From positions 62,001-126,000 of the forward strand of contig NZ_JMCL01000025.1 in assembly GCF_000690905.1 (NCBI RefSeq): a stretch of DNA of 64,000 bases, in the 5' to 3' direction. How positions within the stretch are numbered: the stretch's first letter is position 1; the number at the start of each line of letters is the position of its first letter. The stretch is from Pseudomonas sp. Ant30-3 (lineage in GTDB: Bacteria; Pseudomonadota; Gammaproteobacteria; Pseudomonadales; Pseudomonadaceae). Made by a program: the position numbers and the translations under genes. This document shows, one piece after another, positions 54,356-63,611 of this stretch. A model generated the notes under the pieces. It searched no databases. It worked only from the letters and a program-made list of their open reading frames with translations, and was not told where the DNA came from.

Positions 54356-54619
54356 ATGCACACCACCATCATCATCACCTTCGGCCTGATCCTCCTCGCC
54401 CTGATGCTGTTCATCGGCGAGAAAATCGGCTTCAGCCGCCACACGCTGACCTACAGCTTCATCATCCTGTGGCTGGCGCTGACGATGATCAACGGTGCCA
54501 TCGGCGTAGTCACCGCCGGCCAGTCCGTGACCACGGAATTGGTGGTCGGCAGTGTCGTGTTCGGCATTCCGGTGGCGTCGCTGGTGCTGTTCATGGTGTT
54601 CTCGGAAGAGCTTCAGTGA
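54356..54619 (+). CDS. Small two-helix membrane protein
   Basis: The 87-residue product has three hydrophobic stretches (about 5-22, 32-55 and 63-83), the first of which (TIIITFGLILLALMLFIGEKIG) could be a signal anchor. It begins MHTTI and ends FMVFSEELQ. The ribosome site is weak. No family is recognised with certainty. It lies between the REPIN and the toxin gene on the same strand, and a link to either is not evident. Confidence 0.65.
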   Translation: MHTTIIITFGLILLALMLFIGEKIGFSRHTLTYSFIILWLALTMINGAIGVVTAGQSVTTELVVGSVVFGIPVASLVLFMVFSEELQ

Positions 54620-54733
54620 TACTCAAGTCAAGGAGTGGGCGAACAAACTGTTACTTCTTACAGTATCCCGAGCATGCAGAATCCCTCACTTTCAGCTTGA
54701 TGAGTGGGGTACGAATGAGTATGGAGTACTGCA

Positions 54734-57454
54734 ATGAACGGCCATTCCTCGCATGACACTGAGACGCCGAATCTTATCGCGACTGATCCGCGAGGTTTGA
54801 CGATTCGCAACGTTGCTTACTGCCGGCAGCGGGTAGAACAGTCAGCTGAGACGCGGATTACCCGCCAAATCTTCAATGCTTCCGGGCAACTTACTTCCTC
54901 GTGGGACCCAAGATTATGGGGAACTGCGCCTAATCCGAATATGTCGACAATCCGCGCCGTTTCCGGCCGCCCGCTGCTCACAGATGCCGTCGACAGCGGA
55001 TGGAAAGTTGACCTCATAAATGGTGCAGGGGCACCGCTTTCAAGTTGGGACGGCCGAGGAAGTCAAAATCACAACCAATACGATGCAATGCTTCGGCTGG
55101 TTGCAGTGGTGGAGTCTCTGGCCAATCAGGCGCCTTGTACTGTAGAGCGTTTCAGCTATGGCGGCGCTTCGGCCCTAAACAATCAACGCGGCCAACTTAT
55201 CCGACACGACCACCCTGCAGGCACTCTCGATCATTGCCATTTCGATCTGCGGGGTAGATCTGCGATGGAGCGGACCCGCTTTCTCACCGAGCTGCACCCT
55301 CCAGACTGGCCCTTGGACCTGGAGTCGCGGGACACATTGCTTGAGAAAGAGATATTTACCACGTCTCAGGCATTTAACGCGGCGGGCGACATGCTCATCC
55401 AAATAGATGCCTTGACCAATCTCAGGCTGTTCTATTACACCACAGCCGGTGAATTGAAAGCGGTCCTTCTGAAGACAACGTCCTCTGATGAAATGCCAAT
55501 CCCCTTGATCAGCGATATCCGCTATGGAGCCGACGGCGAGATCGAAACAGAAACAGCAGGCAATGGAGTGGTAACTGCCTATGAGCATTGCGCAATTAAC
55601 GGTCTTCTAGTCCGACTAAGTATTTGTGGGCATGCTGAAAAACCCCTCCAGGATCTACATTTTTTTTACGACCCTGTGGGCAACGTTTGCAGCATTGAAG
55701 ATAAATCCCAACTCACGCGCTATTCACGGAACCAGCTAATCGAGCCGATCGCTCGTCATCGCTATGACAGTCTTTATCAACTGGTTGAAGCCAAGGGCCG
55801 GGAGGTTAGTCAGCCGAGCCATGGACCCGGCCTGCCGTTGTGGCATACGCCCATCGTAGACCCCAACCAGTTATCCCTTTACACACAGACATTCGACTAC
55901 GATGAAGCCGGTAACTTAAAGACCCGACGTCACAGCGGCGCAAAAACTTTCGAAATGTTTACAGCAGCAACAAGCAATCGCAGCGTGTCTCATCAAGAGA
56001 ACGCTGCCAACGGCTTTGACGAAAATGGCAACCAGCAAGAATTACAACGCGGACAGCGTATGAACTGGGATGCTCGCAACCAATTGACGCATGTCACTCA
56101 AGTCAAGCGGGCGGATGGGCCGGAAGATGACGAGTCTTATATTTATGATCGATTGGGCCATCGCGCAAGAAAAATACGTAGCATGCAAAGTTATGCACAT
56201 CGACTTCATAGCGAAACTCGTTACTTACCTGGAGTCGAGATACATCGCTGTTCGGCGACGGGTGAAGAGAAAAATATCGCATGCCTAAAAATTGGAAGAA
56301 TTTCTGTCCGCGTCACGCACTGGACTAGCAAGAAGCCGGAAAACCTCCCCAACGGCTACCTCATATACGCCTTCAGTAATCACCTAGGCTCAAGCGTGGT
56401 GGAACTGGATGATCAGGCTAACCTGCTCAGTGTTGAGGGCTACTATCCGTTTGGTGGCACCGCATGGTGGATGGGTAATACCGCTATTGGAGAAAGACTC
56501 AAAACTTTTCGCTACGCTGGCAAGGAGCGAGATGCGACAGGACTTTATTATTATGGGTACCGTTATTACGCCCCTTGGCTGCAGCGTTGGATGAATCCGG
56601 ATCCTGCCGGAGCGGTAGACGGCTTGAATATCTATCAATTTACAGGTAATGACCCTGTTGGCCATATAGACCCTGACGGTAGAGATGACAAGCGATTTAA
56701 TACTAATGCCACCAAAAAACATAAGAACCTACAGCGGCAAAAAGAACAGTTTTATGCGGAAAACGTTAGTAATCTCCAACAATGGCAAAATCTTCCCGAT
56801 AGTTGGGTATTGGTTCACACCTTAGACTTGGATAGAGGCACCCACAATCTCGACAGCCCGTTATTAAATGATGATGCAAGCACAGTGCTCTCGTCATGGG
56901 ATGCTGTAAGCACAAGCCTGATTGATTTAAGTGATCGGAAAACAAAAAAATCTCAAATGATCACCATGGGAGAAATTGCGTTCAAGCTTAGCCTATCTCC
57001 TTCCAATTTAATTGGTACGTTTCCGATGGATGTAAATTTTCCAAATCATGCAGGAAACGAAAAAAACAAATCTCGAGAGAAAAAAACTACGATTGAAGCA
57101 AAGGGTGCATTAGCGCAAGCGATTTTCAGCGGAAACCGCCCTGGAGTAATTGCCGACTTCAAAAACAAAAATGTCAGCAGTTTTTACTCAATTACCCCAC
57201 CTTCGAAATTATTAGAGACGCAGAGGCAACTCAAGCAGGCTTACAATGAAGTTATCATAATGGGTAAGAAAGACGTCTCGTTGCACCCAGGCATGCCAGT
57301 ATCAGAAAAACTTGTCGTTGAGGAGATTTATGTGCTCCCGTTTGGGGGAATTGTTTTGGACAATAACGGCGATCCAATTTTAACCAGAAAACTGGCAAAA
57401 GCGGTTAGCCAAGTCCGCGCTGCCAACCCTGGCATACCGATTTCCTTCAAATGA
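54734..57454 (+). CDS. RHS/TccC-like toxin with variable C-terminal domain
   Basis: The 906-residue protein is of the insecticidal toxin complex C-subunit (TccC) / RHS type. The N-terminal part (about 50-110, SSWDPRLWGTAPNPN, LLTDAVDSGW) and the YD-type repeats build a hollow beta-shell. The RHS core is at about 570-650 (YYPFGGTAWW, RYAGKERDATGLYYYGYRYY, NIYQFTGNDPVGHIDPDGR). Autocleavage would fall after the core. Residues 651-906 are a separate effector domain with no family I can name and clearly more AT-rich codons, a sign of module exchange. The GGAG site at 54723 supports the start. A TcdA/TcdB partner is not in the window. Confidence 0.9.
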   Translation: MNGHSSHDTETPNLIATDPRGLTIRNVAYCRQRVEQSAETRITRQIFNASGQLTSSWDPRLWGTAPNPNMSTIRAVSGRPLLTDAVDSGWKVDLINGAGAPLSSWDGRGSQNHNQYDAMLRLVAVVESLANQAPCTVERFSYGGASALNNQRGQLIRHDHPAGTLDHCHFDLRGRSAMERTRFLTELHPPDWPLDLESRDTLLEKEIFTTSQAFNAAGDMLIQIDALTNLRLFYYTTAGELKAVLLKTTSSDEMPIPLISDIRYGADGEIETETAGNGVVTAYEHCAINGLLVRLSICGHAEKPLQDLHFFYDPVGNVCSIEDKSQLTRYSRNQLIEPIARHRYDSLYQLVEAKGREVSQPSHGPGLPLWHTPIVDPNQLSLYTQTFDYDEAGNLKTRRHSGAKTFEMFTAATSNRSVSHQENAANGFDENGNQQELQRGQRMNWDARNQLTHVTQVKRADGPEDDESYIYDRLGHRARKIRSMQSYAHRLHSETRYLPGVEIHRCSATGEEKNIACLKIGRISVRVTHWTSKKPENLPNGYLIYAFSNHLGSSVVELDDQANLLSVEGYYPFGGTAWWMGNTAIGERLKTFRYAGKERDATGLYYYGYRYYAPWLQRWMNPDPAGAVDGLNIYQFTGNDPVGHIDPDGRDDKRFNTNATKKHKNLQRQKEQFYAENVSNLQQWQNLPDSWVLVHTLDLDRGTHNLDSPLLNDDASTVLSSWDAVSTSLIDLSDRKTKKSQMITMGEIAFKLSLSPSNLIGTFPMDVNFPNHAGNEKNKSREKKTTIEAKGALAQAIFSGNRPGVIADFKNKNVSSFYSITPPSKLLETQRQLKQAYNEVIIMGKKDVSLHPGMPVSEKLVVEEIYVLPFGGIVLDNNGDPILTRKLAKAVSQVRAANPGIPISFK

Positions 57455-57465
57455 ATGTTAACGAA

Positions 57466-57494
57466 AAAGCCCTTGTAAATTACAAGGGCTGTAC
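57466..57494 (-). terminator. Terminator of the betT-like gene
   Basis: The stem AGCCCTTGTA / TACAAGGGCT (57468-57477, 57481-57490) has five A on its left, so on the minus strand it is a hairpin followed by a T-run, 37 bases past the transporter stop. It may also slow transcription from the toxin gene. Confidence 0.8.
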
Positions 57495-57526
57495 GACATT
57501 TATTACCCAATATTGCGCAATCGTTA

Positions 57527-59521
57527 TCAACGCACCAGATGCAAAAACTGCATATGCCGCTCGTACTGATCAAGGATGTCGTTGATGATCTGCTCCTTGG
57601 TGTAACCCACCAGATCGTAGTCCTGACTGCCCTCGCTCAAATGCACTTCCGCACGGTAGTAACGGCGGTTATTGAGCTGTTTGGAACCCATGCCACCGCG
57701 GGCGAAAGACGGCGTGAAGTAGCCACGCATCTGCACTTGATAGATGAACGGATGCTGCTCGCCATGACCTATTTCCAGGCTGACGCTGTCGTTCGACGGA
57801 TCGGGCTGCGTGACCACGTTCAGACCCTTCTCGACGAACACCGCCGTCACCTCTTCGATCGCCGGGCGCACCGTCGTCTCAAGGAAGCGGTACACCTCGT
57901 CGCGAGACGGGAAGTGCACAGCCTGACTCAAGCGCTGACGCCAGCCACCGCGCCGCGAACCGGAGACCGGTGCCAGCGAATGCATCTGTGCGATCTGCTT
58001 CTGCGATTCCAGATAGAACGCCTTGTGCAGCCCCCACATCATCAACAGCAGAATCATCGAGAACGGCAATGACGTCAGCACTACCGCTGATTTCAGCGCA
58101 TCGATACTGCCGGAGAACAGCAGCGCACTGGTCACCAGCGCAGTCATCGCGCCCCAGAACACGCGCAGCCATTTCGGCCCGTCCTCGTCCGGGTTACCGC
58201 CTTTCGCAGACAGGGTCGACAGCACCACGGTGCCGGAGTCTGCCGAGGTGACGAAGAACACGAAGCTGATGAACACCGTGACCGCGATCACGGTTTTGCT
58301 CCACGGGTAGGTTTCCAGCAGCAGATAAAGTGTCATCGACGGATTTTCGATGGCCGACATGCCGAGCTCGCTCATGCCGTGGTTGAGTACCTGATCGATG
58401 GCGCTGTTGCCGAAAATCGACATCCACGCCAGGGTGAAACCGAGCGGAATCAACAGCACGCCGAAGACGAATTCACGGATGGTGCGGCCACGGGAAATCC
58501 GTGCAATGAACAGGCCCACGAACGGCGACCATGCAATCCACCAGGCCCAATAAAACACCGTCCAGCCGCCCAGCCAGTCGCTCGGCTTGTCGTAGGCGTA
58601 CAGGTCGAAACTCTTCATCGGCAACGCGCCGAGGTAGTCACCGATGTTCTGGATCAAGGTATTGAGCAGGTGCTGCGTCGGGCCGGCGAACAACACGAAC
58701 AGCAGCAGCGCACAGGCCAGAAGCATGTTGATGTCGGACATCACCCGCACGCCTTTATCGACGCCGGACACCGCTACGATGATCGCCGCGCCCATCATCA
58801 ACGTGATCAGGCCTACCTGAATCCACTGGGTGTGAGCGATGCCGAACAGGTAATCCAGCCCGGAATTGAGGTGCAACACGCCAAAACCCATGTCCGCGCC
58901 GAGGCCGAACACCGTGGCGATGATGCCGAAGCCGTCCACCGCATAACCAATCGGCCCGTTGATGCGCTTGCCGATCAGCGGGTACAACGCCGAGCGCAAG
59001 GCCAGCGGCAGGTTGTGCCGGTAAGCGAAGTAGGCCAGCGCCATGCCGACGAAAGCGAATACGCCCCAGCCATGCAGGCCCCAGTGCAGAAACAGAATCT
59101 GCATCGCCTGACGCGCTGCATCGGCAGTGCCGGCCTCACCTTGCGGCGGTTGCGAGAGGTGAGTCAGCGGTTCGGACACGCAAAAGAAGAACAGCGTGAT
59201 GCTGATCCCGGCGGCGAAGAGCATGCCGGCCCAGGACAGGTAACTGAATTCGGGCTCGTCGTGGTCGGCACCGAGCTTGATCTTGCCGTAGCCGGACAAG
59301 GCGGTGACCACCACGAAGACCAGATACAGCGTCATCGCGAGCATGTAATACCAGCCGACCGTGTTGGCCGCCCAGTTTTGCGCTTCAAGCAGCCAGGCGC
59401 CGGCCTGTTCAGGCATGGCAATGACGACGATGCCGAACAGCAGAATGAACGTCGCTGCGAAGTAGAATACCGGCGGGTTCATGCGGACCTGACCGCTAGG
59501 AGGAAGAGACGAAGTGCTCAT
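57527..59521 (-). CDS. betT: BCCT-family choline/betaine transporter, BetT-like
   Basis: The 664-residue membrane protein has twelve helices typical of betaine-carnitine-choline transporters. The substrate-box helix reads FYWAWWIAWSPFVGLFIARISRGRTIREF (about 340-368), after the glycine-rich MGFGVLHLNSGL stretch. The long C-terminal cytoplasmic part (about 500-664) is like that of BetT, which senses osmolality. It probably imports choline for glycine betaine. I start at the ATG at 59521 with GAGGTG; the frame extends upstream without support. Confidence 0.9.
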   Translation of the reverse strand: MSTSSLPPSGQVRMNPPVFYFAATFILLFGIVVIAMPEQAGAWLLEAQNWAANTVGWYYMLAMTLYLVFVVVTALSGYGKIKLGADHDEPEFSYLSWAGMLFAAGISITLFFFCVSEPLTHLSQPPQGEAGTADAARQAMQILFLHWGLHGWGVFAFVGMALAYFAYRHNLPLALRSALYPLIGKRINGPIGYAVDGFGIIATVFGLGADMGFGVLHLNSGLDYLFGIAHTQWIQVGLITLMMGAAIIVAVSGVDKGVRVMSDINMLLACALLLFVLFAGPTQHLLNTLIQNIGDYLGALPMKSFDLYAYDKPSDWLGGWTVFYWAWWIAWSPFVGLFIARISRGRTIREFVFGVLLIPLGFTLAWMSIFGNSAIDQVLNHGMSELGMSAIENPSMTLYLLLETYPWSKTVIAVTVFISFVFFVTSADSGTVVLSTLSAKGGNPDEDGPKWLRVFWGAMTALVTSALLFSGSIDALKSAVVLTSLPFSMILLLMMWGLHKAFYLESQKQIAQMHSLAPVSGSRRGGWRQRLSQAVHFPSRDEVYRFLETTVRPAIEEVTAVFVEKGLNVVTQPDPSNDSVSLEIGHGEQHPFIYQVQMRGYFTPSFARGGMGSKQLNNRRYYRAEVHLSEGSQDYDLVGYTKEQIINDILDQYERHMQFLHLVR

Positions 59522-59782
59522 GAAACGGGCACCTCGCGGGTGTGAAACAGGGCAATCGGTAACGGACTCGGCAAGGGCAAGCCTCCTGTTATGAACGGGC
59601 AGCAAACCAGTGGTTTAACTTGATTGAGCGTTCAAGTTAAACATGAATAGGGTGCTAAGGACTAATCGCAGGGCTCGGCGGTATCTTTCCTACGCTAGTT
59701 CAAGGAAGGGTATGAGGGGCGATTTGCGGGATTCGTTCAGAGGGAATTCAGCTGAATGCCAGTATTTCAATCCTGCTTGAAA

Positions 59783-59892
59783 CCATCGCGGGCAAGCCAC
59801 GCTCCCACAGGATTTGTAGCGTTCAAAAATCTCCGGCTCGACACAGAACCAGTGTGGGAGCGTGGCTGCTCTGGGCGGCACTCCGACGATGG
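59783..59892. repeat. REPIN-like inverted repeat
   Basis: CCATCGCGGGCAAGCCACGC and TCCCACA on the left pair with TGTGGGAGCGTGGCT (59853-59867) and CGATGG (59887-59892) on the right. The right arm carries an insertion of about 17 bases. It lies in the 401-base gap between betT and epsC, where no gene is seen. Confidence 0.75.
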
Positions 59893-59922
59893 CGTCAGCG
59901 AGAACACTAAATATTCCGGGCC

Positions 59923-60849
59923 TTACTTCTGCGTCCCGTCATCATGCTGCAAATTGGCCTGGGTCAGATTGCACCCGGCCGGCACGTTGCGGGTCAGCCA
60001 GACGTTGCCGCCGATGGTCGAGCCTTGGCCAATCGTGATTCGCCCCAGAATCGTCGCACCGGCATAAATCACCACGTCATCCTCGACAATCGGATGGCGC
60101 GCATGGCCTTTCTGCAACTGCCCGTCTTCGTCCGCCGGGAAGCGTTTGGCGCCGAGTGTCACGGCCTGATAAATGCGCACGCGCTCGCCAATAATCGCAG
60201 TTTCGCCGATCACCACGCCTGTCCCGTGATCAATAAAGAAACTGCGGCCGATCTGCGCACCGGGATGAATGTCGATGCCGGTCGCCGAATGCGCGATCTC
60301 CGCACTGATCCGCGCCAGCAATGGCAGCCCGGCACGGTACAAATGATGGGCGAGGCGATGGTGAATCACCGCCAGAATTCCCGGATAGCACAGCAATACT
60401 TCATCCACGCTGCGGGCCGCCGGATCGCCGTGATAGGCCGCCAGCACGTCGGTATCCAGCAAGCTGCGCAGGCCGGGCAAGGCAAGCGCGAAATCCTGAA
60501 TGATCTGGATGGTGCGCGCTTCGACTTCGGTGTCGGCCGCGAGACTGTGGCGGGCGGCGTAACGCAGTTCGAGACGCGCCTGAGCGAGCAAGGCATTCAG
60601 CGCAACGTCCAGCGTATGGCCAACGTAGAAGTCTTCGCTTTCCTCGCGCAGGTCCACCGGCCCCAGGCGCATCGGGAACAATGCGCCACACAACGCTTCG
60701 AGAATCTCCGCCATCGCCGCACGGGACGGCAACTCACGGCCACCCTGTTCGCCGCTGACACGGCCATTTTGCGCACGCCATTGGTCGCGCGCTGTGCGCA
60801 GCTGGCTGACGATGGTCTGCAATTGCCAATGACTGGAACGCTCGCTCAC
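59923..60849 (-). CDS. epsC: Serine O-acetyltransferase (EpsC type)
   Basis: The enzyme acetylates serine for cysteine synthesis. The 308-residue protein has an extended N-terminal helical domain (1-160), the acceptor region HRLAHHLYRAGLPLLARI and the left-handed beta-helix with hexapeptide repeats (IDIHPGAQIGRSFFIDHGTGVVIGETAIIGE and TILGRITIGQGSTIGGNVWL). The long N-terminus is of the EpsC rather than the short CysE type. The start is GTG at 60849 behind GAGGAG. It is divergent from the D-cysteine desulfhydrase gene. Confidence 0.93.
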   Translation of the reverse strand: MSERSSHWQLQTIVSQLRTARDQWRAQNGRVSGEQGGRELPSRAAMAEILEALCGALFPMRLGPVDLREESEDFYVGHTLDVALNALLAQARLELRYAARHSLAADTEVEARTIQIIQDFALALPGLRSLLDTDVLAAYHGDPAARSVDEVLLCYPGILAVIHHRLAHHLYRAGLPLLARISAEIAHSATGIDIHPGAQIGRSFFIDHGTGVVIGETAIIGERVRIYQAVTLGAKRFPADEDGQLQKGHARHPIVEDDVVIYAGATILGRITIGQGSTIGGNVWLTRNVPAGCNLTQANLQHDDGTQK

Positions 60850-61040
60850 GGTTGAAACTCCTCTGGGGCGACCGGACTGCCGGGCCGCGCTGACGGCGAT
60901 TACTTTACGGCAAGGCCATCAACTCGAATTAAGAACTGATTGTGCTGTGCTCAGCACTTTGCGCTATATACGCATCGGCGGTTGCCCGGGTAGAAAGCCG
61001 TGCTTATAGTCCTGCCATCCTCCTCCGCCAGTACGGAACC

Positions 61041-62033
61041 ATGATCAAACAACAGCTCGCCCGATTTGACCGTCTCAATCTGCTCGCCCATCCGACTCCG
61101 CTGGAAAAACTCGAACGTCTGTCTACATGGCTGGGCCGCGATGTGTACGTCAAACGCGATGATCTGACGCCACTGGCGCTGGGCGGCAACAAGCTGCGCA
61201 AGCTTGAATACCTCGGCGCCGATGCACTGGCCCAGGGCGCGGATACACTGATTACCGCCGGCGCGCTGCAATCCAATCACGTGCGCCAGACTGCCGCTCT
61301 GGCGGCACGCCTGGGTCTCGCCTGCGTCGCGTTGCTGGAAAATCCGTTAGGCACCGACGATGCCAACTATCTCGGCAACGGTAATCGGCTCCTGCTGGAC
61401 ATGTTTGATGCGAAAGTCGAACTGGTTGAAAACCTTGATAACGCCGACGAGCAACTGGAGGCGCTGGCGGCACGCTTGCGCAACAGCGGCAAGAAGCCCT
61501 ATCTCGTTCCCATCGGTGGCTCTAACGCGCTCGGCGCGCTGGGTTATGTGCGCGCAGGGCTGGAGCTGGCCGAGCAGATCAAGGACACCGGCCTGACCTT
61601 CGCTGCCGTGGTGCTGGCCTCGGGCAGCGCCGGCACCCACAGTGGATTGGCGCTGGCCCTGAGCGAAGTGCTGCCGGATCTGCCGGTCATTGGCGTGACG
61701 GTATCGCGCAGCGACGAGGATCAGCGGCCAAAGGTGCAGGGCTTGGCCGAGCGCACAGCCGAGTTGCTGGGCCTGAGTCTGCCAGGGAGTTTCAAGATCG
61801 AATTATGGGACGAATATTTCGGCCCGCGTTATGGCGAGCCGAATGCCGGTACGCTGGCGGCGGTGAAATTGATGGCGTCTCAGGAAGGCTTGCTGCTCGA
61901 CCCGGTCTACACCGGTAAGGCCATGGCCGGTTTGCTCGACGGGATTGGACGTGGGCGTTTCGATGAAGGCCCGATCATCTTCCTGCATACCGGTGGGGCG
62001 CCGGCGTTGTTTGCGTATAAAGACTTCCTGTAG
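61041..62033 (+). CDS. dcyD: D-cysteine desulfhydrase
   Basis: A fold-type II PLP enzyme of 330 residues that would split D-cysteine into pyruvate, sulfide and ammonia. The PLP lysine K51 is in [14 protein letters not shown], the substrate loop is [17 protein letters not shown], and the phosphate-binding loop is [15 protein letters not shown]. The family overlaps ACC deaminase, but the neighbours (serine acetyltransferase and cystine importer) favour a sulfur role. The ATG at 61041 has only a weak GGAA site. Confidence 0.92.
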   Translation: MIKQQLARFDRLNLLAHPTPLEKLERLSTWLGRDVYVKRDDLTPLALGGNKLRKLEYLGADALAQGADTLITAGALQSNHVRQTAALAARLGLACVALLENPLGTDDANYLGNGNRLLLDMFDAKVELVENLDNADEQLEALAARLRNSGKKPYLVPIGGSNALGALGYVRAGLELAEQIKDTGLTFAAVVLASGSAGTHSGLALALSEVLPDLPVIGVTVSRSDEDQRPKVQGLAERTAELLGLSLPGSFKIELWDEYFGPRYGEPNAGTLAAVKLMASQEGLLLDPVYTGKAMAGLLDGIGRGRFDEGPIIFLHTGGAPALFAYKDFL

Positions 62034-62147
62034 GCGATTTGCAGCGAGACGCATACGCTGCTTTTAGGGCAGGATATCGCAGTCGTCCGAATCCCGTTTT
62101 GCCAACTTTCCTAAAAGCGTCTTCATAAGAAAACACAGGGGCTTGTC

Positions 62148-62942
62148 ATGAATTTTTCCGCACTACGTCGAAATCTGCTGGTGGGTTCGCTGGGTCTGGC
62201 ACTCAGCGCAGGCCTGCTTGGGCAAGCGGTTGCCGGTGAGCAACTGCAGAAAATCAAGGACGCGGGCGTGATCAACGTCGGCCTGGAAGGCACCTACCCA
62301 CCGTTCAGTTTCGTCGATGCCGACGGCAAACTGTCCGGCTTCGAGGTCGAGTTCTCCGAGGCGCTGGCCAAAGAGTTGGGCGTGAAGGTCAAACTTCAAC
62401 CGACCAAATGGGACGGCATCCTTCCGGCGCTGGAATCCAAACGCCTGGACGCGGTGATCAACCAGGTGACCATCTCCGAAGAGCGCAAGAAGAAGTATGA
62501 CTTCTCCGAGCCTTACACAGTTTCCGGAATTCAGACGCTGGTTCTGACCAAGAATAAAGACAGCATCAAGACCGCCGCAGACCTGGGTGGCAAAAAAGTC
62601 GGCGTCGGCCTCGGCACCAACTACGAGCAGTGGCTCAAAGCCAACGTGCCGACCGCTGACATCCGCACCTATGAAGATGATCCGACCAAGTTCCAGGACC
62701 TGCGTGTTGGCCGTATCGACGCCATCCTGATCGATCGTCTCGCCGCGCTGGAATACGCCAGAAAGGCGAAGGACACCACTGCTGCCGGCGAAGCGTTCTC
62801 TCGTCAGGAAGCCGGTGTCACCCTGCGCAAAGGCGAGCCTGAGCTGCTCGCAGAAGTGAACAAGGCGATCGACAAGCTGCGTGCCGACGGGACGTTGAAG
62901 AAGCTTTCGGAAAAATACTTCAGCGCTGACGTCACTCAATAA
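62148..62942 (+). CDS. tcyJ: Cystine ABC transporter, periplasmic binding protein
   Basis: The 264-residue precursor has a signal peptide (cleavage after AGLLGQAVA, about residue 29). It is a type 3 solute-binding protein, with GLEGTYPPFSFVDADGKLSGFEVEF, the cystine-site region EERKKKYDFSEPYTVSG and the hinge VGVGLGTNYEQWL. It matches FliY/TcyJ. The AGGGG site precedes the ATG. It overlaps tcyL (TAATG). Confidence 0.94.
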   Translation: MNFSALRRNLLVGSLGLALSAGLLGQAVAGEQLQKIKDAGVINVGLEGTYPPFSFVDADGKLSGFEVEFSEALAKELGVKVKLQPTKWDGILPALESKRLDAVINQVTISEERKKKYDFSEPYTVSGIQTLVLTKNKDSIKTAADLGGKKVGVGLGTNYEQWLKANVPTADIRTYEDDPTKFQDLRVGRIDAILIDRLAALEYARKAKDTTAAGEAFSRQEAGVTLRKGEPELLAEVNKAIDKLRADGTLKKLSEKYFSADVTQ

Positions 62943-63607
62943 TGGAAGAGGCTTTCCAACTCATACTGGATTCCGCGCCCTTCCTTTTGAAGGGTGCGTA
63001 TTACACGGTGGTCCTCAGCCTGGGCGGTATGTTCTTCGGGCTGTTGATGGGCTTCGGCCTGGCATTGATGCGCCTGTCGCGCTTCAAACTGGTGAGCTGG
63101 ATTGCGCGCATCTACGTGTCGTTTTTCCGCGGCACGCCGTTGCTGGTGCAACTGTTCGTGATCTATTACGGCTTGCCGCAACTGGGCGTCGAACTTGATC
63201 CATTGCCCGCGGCCCTGATTGGCTTCTCGCTGAACATGGCGGCTTATGCCTGCGAAATCCTGCGTGCCGCGATCAGCTCCATCGAGCGCGGCCAGTGGGA
63301 AGCAGCAGCGAGCATCGGCATGACCCGAGCACAAACCTTGCGCCGGGCGATCCTGCCGCAAGCGATGCGCACGGCCCTGCCGCCGTTGGGCAACAGCTTC
63401 ATTTCGCTGGTCAAGGACACGGCGCTGGCCGCCACCATCCAGGTTCCGGAACTGTTCCGCCAGGCGCAACTAATCACCGCTCGGACCTTCGAAATTTTCA
63501 CCATGTACCTTGCCGCCGCGCTGATCTACTGGATTCTGGCCACGGTGCTTTCGCACCTGCAGAACAAGCTGGAAGAGCGGGTCAATCGGCACGATCAGGA
63601 GTCCTGA
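62942..63607 (+). CDS. tcyL: Cystine ABC transporter, permease
   Basis: The 221-residue inner-membrane permease has five helices and the polar-amino-acid family signatures GAYYTVVLSLGGMFFG and SFFRGTPLLVQLFVIYYGLP. The EAA loop reads RGQWEAAASIGMTRAQTLRRAILPQAMRTALPP. It pairs with TcyJ and TcyN; start and stop overlaps show one operon. Confidence 0.94.
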   Translation: MEEAFQLILDSAPFLLKGAYYTVVLSLGGMFFGLLMGFGLALMRLSRFKLVSWIARIYVSFFRGTPLLVQLFVIYYGLPQLGVELDPLPAALIGFSLNMAAYACEILRAAISSIERGQWEAAASIGMTRAQTLRRAILPQAMRTALPPLGNSFISLVKDTALAATIQVPELFRQAQLITARTFEIFTMYLAAALIYWILATVLSHLQNKLEERVNRHDQES

Positions 63608-63611
63608 CCCA

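Noticed and set aside
58379..59545. 388-residue plus-strand reading frame opposite the BCCT transporter
   Set aside because: Antisense shadow with Gln/Arg/His-rich composition typical of reversed membrane-protein codons.
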